Below, piece after piece: positions 1-11,599 of a DNA stretch of 64,000 nucleotides. This DNA comes from Physcomitrium patens. Lineage: Eukaryota > Streptophyta > Bryopsida > Funariales > Funariaceae. The notes beneath the pieces were generated by a model that saw only the letters and a program-made list of their open reading frames with translations, made no database searches and had not been told where the DNA came from. The stretch lies in NCBI RefSeq assembly GCF_000002425.4, contig NC_037256.1, forward strand, positions 16,650,830 to 16,714,829, in the 5' to 3' direction. Both the position numbers and the translations under genes were made by a program. Within the stretch, counting starts at the first letter, position 1; each line of letters opens with the position of its first letter.

Positions 1-179
1 TTTTTTGGTAGTAAAGATTATAACATGAATATAGAGAGATTAGTAAGTAAAAACATAATCATGTAAAAAAGAAGACTTAAGACTAGGAAGAAAAGAAAAA
101 GAGAAGAAAGAGATGAAAGTTATTTAGGTGTTGTTTTGCTATAAGAAGATATTGCTAGAGGCTTTATGCAAAGTTTTAA

Positions 180-860
180 TAAATTTAGAAGATATTGTTA
201 GTAGATTTAAGCATTATCTTGATAAGTTGAGGTAATGTCTTAGTAAAAGAAGGTGATATTAGAAGATTTTAGGCACTATTTTTACAAGTTAAGAAGGCGT
301 TATTGGTGGATATTGGCATATTCTTGACAGATTAAGGTGTTGTCCTTGCAAAAGAAGGTATTATTGGTAGTTTAGACACTATTTTGTCAAGTTCAAGTAT
401 TATCTAAGTGAGAAATAATATCTTTTAAGATATCTAAATAAAGGTATTGGTCAAGGTATCTATAATAAGATATTAGACATAGTAGCTATAATAATATATC
501 TTGTAGGATATCTATAGTATGGTATTAAATAAGATATCAATAGAGAAGTATCTTTTAAGGTATTTAAAATAAGGTATCCATTATAAGATATTTAATAAAA
601 AATCTAAAGCAAGTAACTTTCAATTTGTTTGTTAAAGAATATCTTTTAGATTACTTACAAGTAAGTAATAGACAAGGTATCTACAACAAAGTATTAGATA
701 AGATAACTACATTAATGTGCCTTTTAAGATATCCAAAGTATAATGTGAAACAAGATAACAAGATATCTTTGAAGGTAACCACAATAAGATATCAAATAAG
801 ATATTAAATAAGGTATTTTCAACAAGATATCTATAGCATGGTATCAACAACAAGGTATTA
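180..860. repeat. Degenerate AT-rich tandem-repeat tract
   Basis: Two repeat textures are visible. From about 180 to 420, diverged units of roughly 100 bases share short cores such as aagaaggt and tattggtggatatt. From about 420 to 860, many copies of aagatatct/aaggtatc are spaced every 10 to 30 bases. A 60-codon open frame inside has no methionine start and a repetitive composition, so I treat it as chance. No terminal repeats or family resemblance were recognised. Confidence 0.55.
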
Positions 861-1888
861 AAAATATATATACATATAATTAGATATTAGATATGATATT
901 TACAAAAAAATATTTATAATAAAGTGTTTGTATGCACATATCAACCACAATATCATACAAGCACATTCTTAGAAGATAGATTGTGTAATAGAAAACTAGT
1001 AACAAAAATATGTGCTATTTGGATCTATTGATTGTAAAAAAAAAAAAAAAAAAAAAGGCTTTTGGTCTATTCAAAGTAAATCCTAATTGTGATATTATCT
1101 TTGCTTAAACTCTTTTAATTTTTTGCTAATTTTTAAATCTTGTGCTTTATTTATGATTTGATATATATGTGATATATATTGGTATATTAAATTTAATTTT
1201 AGAAGTCTATATCTATCCTATTTTTTTAATTTAATATAATCTATTTATTTTTCAAATAATTAATATACAATAGATTTTTTGAAATAAAATTTAATCTTGA
1301 TGCAAGACTAAAATTACATAAAATATCTACTATATAAGTAAAATCTTCTTCATTTCTTCTAATAGTTTCCTACAATATATACATAGCTATATATATATAT
1401 AACAAAGATTTATCTTTGTCTTGTTTTCTTACTAATTTCATACCTTTTTAAAATTAAATTGGCATAAAAAAATATAATAAATTATGGTTTATTAAATAAA
1501 ATTTTATATATTTTTTAAAATAGTTTTTTTAAAAAATATAATTTTTAATCGATAAACTCTAAAAATTCTATGATACTTTATTATATAATTTAGAAAATCA
1601 TCAATATAAGTAGAATTTTTTTAATATTTTTTAATATTTATTTTTACTATTTATTAAGAGATGTTCTAATAGCAATAGTTTTATCAAGCAATTTACACAA
1701 ACAACATTTTAAGTGTTTTTGAAGAATTCCACTTTCACTCTATAAGGACCTAATTTTTTTTTGTTGGCCATACCTATGTCTATTTTAAATATTCAATTCA
1801 GTTGATACAAATGATTTTGTAAAGAAAAAGATCTTAATTTTGAAGGTCTTTAAATAGATATTTTCTTGCATAAAAGTTGTAGCCTCAT

Positions 1889-1930
<42 letters not shown>

Positions 1931-2800
1931 TTTTTCTCTAAAAAGTAGACTTATTTTATAGAGCTTTAAAAACTTGGCTACTATATTTTCTTGCTCAAAA
2001 ATAAATAAAAATAAAAATAGCTAATATTTATTAGAAGATGTGGAATTTATTTTAATGTTTTTAAAAGTATGTTATATTCTAGTGTTTTGTGGATATATTT
2101 AATAATAATAATAAAACATTACTTTTGAATTAATAAATAGTGATTTTGTTCTTATAAACAAAGTTACCATCTACATAAAATTTATCAATCTAAACTCTAA
2201 TTCCTTTGCTCATATTATTCCCTAAGAATTTCTAATAATTTTAAGTTGTAAAAAAATCCTCCAAATTTTAATATGAGTTGTATAAGATCCATGCATTTTC
2301 TTCTTTTCTTGCAAAACTTCTACAAAACTTTGATGATTCACTTGCTTAGTGTTTTGTCTCAAACAACAAGTGTGTTAAATAGCCCATTGTTTGCATCTTT
2401 CTTTGTATTGATAAAATATGTATGTATATTATCCACCTATAAATGATTTTTTAAAAATACTTTTGAGAATGATCAATAAAATTTTATTATATGTTAAAGA
2501 TCATTTTTTATTTACAAGATGCTTCTTATAAGAAAATATAAGTATGCAAATCTATTTTGTTCTTATGCCATTTAGATCACATATATATCCTAAGAGAGCT
2601 TCTAAACCTGCTAAAATATGCATTTAGCTACAATATTCTACCTTCATCATTACTCCTCCTCTTATAAAGCTCATTTTTTTGGAGTAATAGGATATGATGG
2701 CTTGATGTTATTCTGCAGGTATAATAACCAAATTTTAAGATTTTTTAGTGTTATTTTATTTTAAATACTATATGAAATTGTAATTAATTTGACTTCAGAC
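861..2800. other. AT-rich spacer, no gene recognised
   Basis: The stretch is very AT-rich with a poly-A run near 1036-1056 and an (AT)n microsatellite at about 1893-1927. No open frame of useful length and no clear retrotransposon protein was recognised. Scattered minus-strand segments near 2200-2700 could be an extremely decayed element, but I cannot support a call. Confidence 0.5.
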
Positions 2801-3812
2801 AAAAAAGAAAAAGAAAAAAGAAAAAAAGTGCTCGACTTGCTTATAGATACCTTCTTGAACTTCCACAACATGCGTGGTTAAATTGAGGAACACTTATCTA
2901 ACCTAAAATCTAAAATTGTTCCATTGTCTTTCGAAGCATTCTCCAGATTATCACACTCCCACACACTCACTACATTTTACTTGCTCATGATTACTCTACT
3001 TGATGTGCTACACTAGAGCTGAAAGCTACCATCACTTCCATGCACAAAATAATAAAAACAAACGTATTACGTTACGTGAAGGAATAAGAGTACTTAATGT
3101 TTAATCCACTATAAACTGTTTTTCTTAACATTGCAAATCATGCTCATCCGAATCCTACACCTCCATTAAGCATTGCAAGTGACTCGCGGCAGTCGCATGC
3201 TGATATCTCTGATTTTTTTATCAAGTATCTAAGCAGCAGCTAAATCGGAGAGTTCATCACTGACCACACTTTGTGAAGCATGTACGCAAATTCATCACAA
3301 TAGGTTTAGCGCGTATCAAATAGTAACAGCAAATTGAAAAGTATTCAAAAAGGGTTTCAAAATATAATACTCAGGTGGAACCCAGTTTGAGTAATATTAC
3401 AGAATTGCCATGACCCACTTGGTCAGTGCAGTGCAGTATGTAGTCAAAAAGGATCAGGGCAACAGTTAGAAACATCCGGTCACATGTGAACTTCGTCTTA
3501 GATTTCCGTCGATGCGGAAGTACTTCGTGATCATCTGCAACTTGACAACCCCAGCTGTAGAGAAAATAAGGTATTCTGTTTCCTCTTATCCAAGGACCCT
3601 CTACAGCTATCAAATACTAAGTTCAATATCCTAATCTGTCTTGGAAGAGCATTTGACAGCAATCCAATTTGAAGACTGTTATGTGGGAAACTGATCAGAC
3701 ACATCGAATAACCAAGGAAAACTGACAGCTATGTAAGACTGCAGTGCAGCAGATTAACTCTATATTTCGCTCTGTATAGACTCATGAAAGTTTCATCGGA
3801 ATACATTTACAC

Positions 3813-4636
3813 CTAGGTTCTGAGTTCATACCTAGTCAGACTTTCCAACTTCTTCTCGGCTTCAGCAAGCCATGCATTGTATGTTCCTTGCTCAAATAGA
3901 ACAAAATGCACTTCTAACAAATCTCCAGCAGTCTCTCGAAGTGCCTGGATAGAAACCTTCGCTGCTTCCTCATATGGATACCCATAAATACCACATGAAA
4001 TTGCTGGAAAAGCAATGTGTTTCACCTTGTCCTTCTTAGCTACACTAATTGATTTTTTGTAAGCCTTGCTCAATACAAAGGCTGGATCTGCTTCCTTGTG
4101 ATACATTGGTCCCACAGTGTGTATAACCCGAGATACTGGTAACTTGAAACCTGCAAAAATACCACAGATTTGAAGTGAGAACACACCAACTTTGGAAGCT
4201 ACACCAACGTTGGAAGCTACAGGCTAAAAACCTCCGTCGCTGATAGAACGCTAGCTAGGAAAAGTAATCATAACACAAGCTGCACAATGCAAGTGAAGCA
4301 GGATGACTATGGGTATAACGAGTGAATGAAAGATCACAGTATCATATGTAGAATATACAATTCGGAACCTGGAGTGATGACGGCACTTCCAACTGGACAT
4401 CGGACACCTCTTGAAACCTCTGGAACCTTCATGCAGGCCTCATACAACTTCCTCCCAGCAGCTCTGTGAATTGCTCCATCAACCCCTCCCCCACCAAGCA
4501 TCATCTCGTTAGCGGCATTTACAATAGCATCGGTCCTACCATCCTTGGACCATTTTGTTATGTCTCCACGGTGAAGGGCCAATGTACACGACCCTGTCAA
4601 CCGAAACCATTTACCCGGTCGACTTTCTACTTCCAT
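3813..4636 (-). CDS. Macro-domain (ADP-ribose-binding) protein
   Basis: Two exons join in phase. The upstream exon is 4636-4369, the intron 4368-4151 has GT and TTTTTGCAG ends, and the downstream exon is 4150-3813. The product is about 201 residues, nearly all one macro domain. Diagnostic motifs are GDITKWSKDGRTDAIVNAAN, the ADP-ribose loop LGGGGVDGAIHRAAG, SRVIHTVGP, and AFPAISCGIYGYP. Proteins of this Appr-1-p-processing family bind ADP-ribose and some hydrolyse ADP-ribose derivatives; activity here is inferred. The frame stays open upstream of the ATG to an acceptor at 4726 (cccag), adding about 29 acidic/basic residues. The true start may therefore lie in an unrecognised upstream exon, possibly encoding a targeting peptide. 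The ATG at 4636 is the safest visible start. Confidence 0.88.
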
Positions 4637-4725
4637 CTTTTTCTCATCAATTTCTTCTTTGTCTCCGTCGCATTCCTTCTCTTTCTCCTCTCGCTCAATT
4701 ATGTTACCGTCAGCCGCTAGCTCCC
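4637..4725 (-). other. Probable 5' extension of the macro-gene exon
   Basis: The reading frame continues without a stop from the ATG at 4636 back to a plausible acceptor (pyrimidine tract ending cccag, 4730-4726). The encoded stretch is rich in Glu, Lys and Asp (for example EREEKEKE). It is either 5' UTR or a coding linker after an upstream exon. If coding, the exon begins with two bases of a split codon. Confidence 0.45.
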
Positions 4726-7700
4726 CTGGGCAAAAGAATTTTTATCACTTCAATTACCCATTAAGCATAAATATCCCTCCACACAGTTAACGGAGAAATA
4801 ATTCACAGAGAAAAGATTCCACTTAGTGATACAAATCAACAGTCATCACGTGTGAAACGATCACGATCCATATAAATTATACAACGTTCGAAAACTCAGC
4901 ACACCTGTCGATGAATATGTGGTCAAACATGCCACAGTTAAGTAATGTGCATAAACTTAAAGAAACATTGAATCGGAGGTCTGATCTTGCACATTTTGGA
5001 TGAAAGGGATCTAACTATCCAGTTTCCAAATCTGTACAATATCGCTAAGACGTTATCGAAGTTAATATGGCATTGATTGATCACAAAATCCCAACAAGGG
5101 CTTTACTGGGCAGCAGAGGCAAGACTTAGGCACCATAGCTATTGATGGGTTATTTTGTTCGCCTGATGAAGTTACAGGTTTTGTTTGAAGTGGGGGTCAT
5201 GAATGTTAGATGCCTGAGGAGCATCTTCAGAATAAAAAGTAAAATAGCTTCCGTTACAGGCATGGCGTACCACTTCATTCGCATGTCCATTACAACACAA
5301 CCGTATCTACACACGCCTAACCGAACAATTAGAGGTAGACGGCTAAACCAATCTAGTCCCAAATAACATCCACCAAAATGCCGCTGTCTAGGTTCACCTG
5401 TTCCGAAAACAAAAAAACAAAAAATGACTTCACCAAGACTTCTCTTCAGATTATAATGCATCATCCTAACCACAGAAGGTTCTAGACATGTGCAGAGTGC
5501 CTGTAATATTACAGCTTCGTCTGTAGAACGTCTCCCACTAAGGGCATCTTGGTACAATGAAGGCTGCAGCTCGGAGAATTGGGTTCACTAAAACTAACGT
5601 CAACGAGCAAATGCTTGCTAAGAAGTTAGAAAATCAACGAAATGCGAGGGTGATGAAGATAGGTAGACCACATTGTGGGAAGTGAGATAAGCAGATAAGG
5701 AAAATAGAGGTAGAAACCGTGAGCCAAACCAAATTGAAGAATTAGCTAGGAAAGCAACGCACAATAAAAACATGTACATAAAACGAAATGCGTCATGTGA
5801 CAGTATAAGGATTAGGTAGAATTCTCCAAAGACCACAGACATGACTTCTGAGCCAAATTTCCTCAGTTGATAGTTATATCGGTCCAAGCAACTCCCGGAA
5901 TTCGAAGAAAAAAGCGTCCCACTAGCCCACTCTGTATCTATCATACACCCGATCATGCACCCGATCGCTGTTCTGCTTCAGACACACACAGCACCCGCGC
6001 AGCCTGGGTCTCAATGATGTCAAGCGGTGTTGACAACTCAGAAAACAAAAAAATAAAAACAAAACAAAACAAAAATCTAAAAAAAATCCTACCAACTAGC
6101 AGTGTCCCGATGAATCAACGGCATGCAATAACAATGAGTCCAAAAAAAGAGGGAGAAAAACTCTACCAGTTCTAGATTTCAAGGCGCCAACCTCCGGAGG
6201 CACGGTCTCGCTCAATCCATCCATTCCCTCTCCCCGCGTCCCACCCTAAAAATACCCCCGCAGCCCAACCAAACAGCCAACACTCTCAACATCGCATCAA
6301 CCTAACATACCCGCCTCCTCACCCTCCAATTCAAACCACTCCACCATACCCAAAAATTCCTACACAAGCACCTTGAATAGCGAGCGGAGTAACAACACAT
6401 GAAAAGAGCACCAACGGTAAACCAATTCACCCAATAAACCCTCCTCAAATCCCTTCCCTTTTCAAGCTCACATAACAAGCCCACAAAAATGTGCCAATAC
6501 GAATACCGAGCCGCATCTCTTCCTCTCCATGCAATCGATAATGACCAACATTTCTCGGTGAGAACGAATGCATACCTCCCCTGGCCGAGGCGGACAGGAC
6601 CCCAGCGCTTGACGTACCCTGAACGCACGTTCTCTCTCCTTCAAGCGCCGGAAACAGTTCGGCACGTTCAGAAATATGGCTTCGCAAAAAGAACAAAAAA
6701 AAACCACTAAGAATTGAAGAATCGATCGGACAGCAGCAACAGCAAACAAGGAATCTGCGATGAGGCGTGAAGGTCGATCCAGGCTCAACGAGGCTTCACT
6801 CCAGCCCACGCCGACAACAACGCCGTTTCTAAAACCAGGCGCGAGAGCAGGCGGACGGGCGGGGGTGGGTAGCACAGCCCGGCCCGTGGTGAGTAGGACC
6901 TTCCACATAGATTTCACCACGTGCGCAACATGATGCTCTTTCCCGGACGGTAGGATTAGGGGTATCGGGATACAGTGTGAGGTACCGTTCCGTGTGTGCC
7001 GTTGGGGATACTCCCCCACCCCGGCACATGTGGCCTTTATTTCCCCATCCAAGACGTCACTAAGCAAAGATGTGTAATGGGAATAATGCAAAGCAACAGG
7101 GGGTTTACATAGCAATTTACTGAAAAATTATTCAAATTAAATAGATTGTGCTTGCTCTTGTTCTCATATTGTTGAAATTACATGCAATTTTTTCTTCGGG
7201 AACTACTAGGTCAACACCCCGTCATACACACAATATTGTCATATCATGATATGGATAAGAGAATATTGATATGACAATGATATTACTTTATATTTGCTGG
7301 GGTGTGTAGTACTTGAGATAACACAATTTTTCATTGTTATATTTATTATCTTATACACTGATAGTTCTGTGAAAAAGCTTCCTAAAACCATATTCAGAAG
7401 CCTTTTAATACAAGAATTTTGTTAAGTACTATTTGATATTTTACACCAATGCATAGGCCTAGTTGCCACTACGATGGAATATTAAATTTTTCGATGAGTT
7501 TGATTTGGGATATTGTTATATCCAATTATCATTTTGGTAACAGGATTTTGTAACAATAATTATAATTCTTTCTAAAATACATGTAGAAACTAGAATATTA
7601 ATTTACATTTGTAAACAGATTATAATACTTCACCGTTTATGTATAAAACCTTTAAAAAGTATACCACAAATCCAAACTACTAGGTTTATGTAGTTGGTTT

Positions 7701-7726
7701 TCATGTTTCTTTCTTTCTGCATTTTA

Positions 7727-7768
7727 ACAGATATATGTATGTGTATATATACACATACATATATCTGT
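7727..7768. repeat. Perfect 42-bp palindrome
   Basis: The left arm (acagatatatgtatgtgtat, then a) is matched exactly by its reverse complement with no spacer, centred between 7747 and 7748. It is followed by a looser repeat of the same TA/CA words and a tetranucleotide array, so it may have grown from a microsatellite. It could form a cruciform. Confidence 0.85.
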
Positions 7769-7832
7769 AACATTACAGATAACATTACGTATAGTATATA
7801 CAGATATGTAATGGTATATGTAAATGTATATA

Positions 7833-7833
<1 letters not shown>

Positions 7834-7863
<30 letters not shown>

Positions 7864-7866
7864 CAT
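7834..7866. repeat. (ACAT)n microsatellite
   Basis: About eight uninterrupted copies of the tetranucleotide lie directly downstream of the palindromic TA/CA tract. Confidence 0.85.
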
Positions 7867-8573
7867 GGAAGATTTTGTATTGTTTCTTATAATAGTATTA
7901 CAATGTTATCACTATTTTTGTCCAAAATAAGTTGACGTTGGTGTAGAGTTTTAAATATTTTTCATTCTAATTCCATTTGATCCTAATATCTTCGTGGTAT
8001 TGATGGAATGTGTTTGTCTGGTACTTGATTACATTGTTTGCACCATGATTCATTATTATATTTTATGGCATTATACATTAATAAATTTTTTTTACATATT
8101 ACTCCCTCAGCACAAGTTTTTCAATGTTGGCAGCGAATCAAAACATTAAAATATAATAACAAAAACAAAATTCTGGTTATAAAGCATTTAATAAGTTAGC
8201 TTTTTATAAAATATAATGATGATGAATTCAAATCATATAAATTAAAAATTAGGATAATATTAATACATTAGCTCTACAGTTTTGAGATGTTATTCAATCG
8301 TTTTTAAAACCAGATATTATAAATCCATTCTCCATGCAAATACACCATAAAAGGACATCTCACATTCAACAACATAAGCATGGACAAAAGAATTGAGGTT
8401 TATATTAATGCTTAAAATTTAAGAACAGATATCAAATAACCATAGTGAAGTGCAAAATTTCTTTTCCCGAGGCATTCACCTTGAGGAACCAAAGCTTTGT
8501 ACTAATAGAAAGGATATGGACTTCCTCTGATTCCAACCTCTTGAGATCAACATAGTTAATGCTATCAGGGACT

Positions 8574-11489
8574 TCAAGGGGCCTGTTTACGACTTAATGT
8601 CCGCACCATGGCTTGCATTATTTTGTAGAACCAGAAGAAATTCATCATTCCCAGGCTGGTGGGCGAAATTAATAGGAAGATGAATCCTACTGTGTGGACC
8701 TGCATCGCCTGTTGAAGAAGTAAAAAGGGACTCAGTACTGAGTTTCATGTCAAAACAACTTCAGGGCTTTGTTCATGTTTGGGGCTCCAGTTTTGAATAT
8801 ACAACCTTCTTGTATGATTAATGACGAAAGAATTCGACCTAGAGAACTACAGGATACTCTTCAAAAGAGATGTAAAATGAAAGTTACACAAACCTCCTCA
8901 CCTGGTCAAAATGAGAGTAAAGATGATAGAAACAGTGTAGAAAGTTGATCACACGAGCTAGCTGCAAACGGATAAAAACATCAGAAATTGGAGCAGCCGG
9001 ACTTCCAAATGGTAAAAAGAGCGAACTACTTCCAAGAAGGCCGAGGTGTAAAGTCCACCATTCTCCACACGAGATTTTGCCTCACGCAATTCATTAACAC
9101 CACATCTGCTCTGTAAGAATCACTAAAAGCATAGGCAGACTACATACCAGCCACAAGAAGGCAGTAAATGCTCCATTGTAAAAGTACGCGTCACTGTCCT
9201 TAAGGCCCGTCATAGTCAAGTACCTGCCATTCATGGTGTCATAGCGACTGTATAAAGACTACTTGCAAATTTACCTGATGAAACTCGTAAGCACGACTAG
9301 ATGGCACAACATGTTTGTTCAATGCAGAGTTGCAAAACCCTTTGCATGACACATCGTCTAAGCAAACACACAAAACAAATAGAAGGACAATGCGCAATTA
9401 TGCCAAAAATGAGGAGAGGCAGTAGTACCAGCGTAGATTAATAAAAGGTGTGGTACATTCTGACAGAAGGACAATATACATGTAGAAGTGGCAATGTCCA
9501 GAGTGCACGCCTAAAATACAAGCCAGTGTTGACACCAAATGGTGCAGCAGCTGACAACCACAACCACAACCACAACCAAGTTGAAAAGGGGCAAAACCTC
9601 TCATCAGGTGGTAATCATTTTCCAAGATGCTCAAAATCATTTGATAAAAGCAAACTGCATTAACAAAGAACAGCATATTTACTGAAACTCGTGAAGTACA
9701 AGTTCAATAAGATGGTGAGAAGAACTCACAAATTCATAGCCTCCTAACATCGGGTAGAAAACAATCATGATTCCCATGTCCGCGATAAAATAACCGCACG
9801 AAAACTGCTCATGTAGCCCACAATGACGAATCGAACCATCAAGATGTGTTGAGCAAAAAACGAAAGACTTAGAAAAACAGCGGATATTGTACTATCAATT
9901 TTCCTCTTGTAACTCGTGAACATAAAAACCAAGACAATGAGCACCCTACCCCAAGGCCAAACTGTGAGAGTATGGAGCCACGGAACATAATTGGTCCATA
10001 TGGAGCAGATTCTCGAAATAAGTCGCAGATATACAATAAGTAAAATGAAATGCCAGATGAAATCAAAGCGTGAGCTGTTGAAAAAGCCCTGCAACACAAA
10101 CAAGAGACCATCATGAAGTTCATGTAAGTTTTCGAGTCTCAACTAGGTCACATGCCTCCTTGGGTGTGCAAATTACTCCAACGTATTAGTTCTAAGTTGA
10201 TGTACTGAACAGTACCATTCTATCTATTTACAGCCAAGACTACTTGTTCGTCAGTGAAATACATGAAGGCAAGTCTGAATGTTGAAGACAGTTCTCAAAT
10301 ATTGATGGTTCCCAACAATCTAACATGAGGCGTGTTACTGATCTACAATTTCAAAACCAAAGACAGCGTAGAGACCACCAGATTTGACAAAGTATCTGCG
10401 AAAAAATTCCAGACACCACGTTTGGCTTGAACTTCTAAATGTAGGGTTATCAAAAAACGAAAGAACTAGATCGATGTGATCTCGTGCAACCATAGGTTCA
10501 TTAATACCACTCAGTAGACTAGATTAAACTTAAAAACAAGCATTGAGAGTACTCTCACTGATACTTTCGTGTCTAGAATCACCCAATTTCCATGATTACA
10601 ATCGTAGAAAATCATATATCTGCTTCCGCATGTTCCCTTAGTTTCATATTAATATTTACTCACTGTAGACGTGGCGGAGGCTTCCTAATCATTTCCGGGT
10701 AAACCTTCAAGTCAAAGATTATACGATTGGAGGGAAATGTATTTTGCTCTTTAAGTAAAAGTTGACTGACCGTTTTCCAACAGCTTAAGAATAATCAGCA
10801 CAGTACAATATAATTTCGAAGTAGATAAAATTCAATAGGGACGCGGGCTAAAGCACACCTATTGTCCCATTCAACTTTCTCTGATTTTGTAAGTTTGTTG
10901 TAGATTGGGAATATCACTGGACTAAGTGCTTGGGAAATGTCGTAGACCTGAATGCAGCCCAAAATGGACAATAATGGTTAGCTTCCAATGACTACATAAG
11001 GTTTGACAGGAACCTAAACTGGAATTCATGGGACTCCATTAAGCTCCTTAATCCTCCAAAGGTGTTTTATTTTATTTTATTTTGACACGTACGGGGTAAA
11101 CCCATCGAACTTGAGGTATCCTCCAGAGGTTTCAAAAAACAATTTTTTATTGCATAGTGATACATCATTGGCCTTTGATTCAAGGAGAATGTGTGACACT
11201 TGTCAAGTTCCAGACGGCGGCAGCGAGAAACATATGAGGAGAAGACATGAGAGAGAATAAGACCAAAAAAGGGTCTGGAAGCGGAGGGTCTGCACAAAAG
11301 AAGTACAAATTTTCCAAGGAGTATTGTGATTCCTTCGGAGACAACGAAACACAAATAACTAAAATAAGTGCAATAATTGAAAGTAGGACAGAAACGCACA
11401 AGCTTACAAAACACGATGCCTAGGAGCACCGATCCGCACCAGAGTACAGGTGTTCCTACGGAACTCCATTCCCCCAGCAACGCTTCCAT
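8574..11489 (-). CDS. TLC-domain multi-pass membrane protein (TLCD4/TMEM56-like)
   Basis: Seven exons join in phase with GT-AG introns: 10947-10859, 10088-9950, 9804-9730, 9550-9429, 9223-9148, 8962-8903 and 8708-8574 (stop TGA). A first exon at 11489-11408 supplies MEALLGEW and one membrane helix. Motifs match the TRAM-LAG1-CLN8 family: KLTKSEKVEWDNR, then FSTAHALISSGISFYLL, FIADMGIMIVFYPMLGGYE, LLHHLVSTLA, SECTTPFINLRWYL, YFYNGAFTAFLW and, near the C terminus, MNFFWFYKIMQAMVRTLSRK. The product is about 258 residues, usual for the family. Relatives are ER or plasma-membrane proteins linked to lipid composition; substrate unknown. The exon 1 to exon 2 junction does not join in phase with the best donor (TTTT|GTAAGC), so a micro-exon, a weaker donor or a sequence error must be invoked. 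An in-frame ATG at 11558 is an alternative start. Confidence 0.85.
9556..9580 (-). repeat. (GGTTGT)n repeat at a splice acceptor
   Basis: About four copies of ggttgt on the minus strand run almost directly into the tgtcag acceptor of the TLC exon that starts at 9550. The repeat therefore occupies the polypyrimidine-tract position of that intron. Confidence 0.7.
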
Positions 11490-11599
11490 GTCATCATGAA
11501 ATGGAATTGATTTCCTTAGGGTCGTCGAGTTGGGGCTGGTAAAGCCAGGGACTATCATCGTTCTCAATTCTGTTGCCAAATCTGATCTGTTCAAAAGCG

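Larger units (their letters stand above)
4726..8400. other. Upstream region of macro gene and intergenic spacer
   Basis: Composition is balanced to about 7.1 kb, with GC-rich patches near 6180-6300 and 6750-7030, then turns AT-rich. The GC-rich patches would fit a promoter or 5' leader for the minus-strand macro gene. Overlapping open frames on both strands near 6.4-7.1 kb match nothing I recognise and are mutually exclusive. I could not place a first exon. Confidence 0.4.

Noticed and set aside
2200..2720. Possible Ty1/copia integrase remnant on the minus strand
   Set aside because: Only faint, non-collinear resemblance in very AT-rich sequence; no zinc or DDE motif could be placed.
6468..7115. 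215-codon minus-strand frame in GC-richer DNA
   Set aside because: No recognisable domain, overlapped by open frames on both strands, and low-complexity composition; more likely promoter or leader sequence.
7630..7930. Overlapping frames of Tyr/Ile/Cys/Met repeats on both strands
   Set aside because: Translations of the palindrome and tetranucleotide microsatellite.
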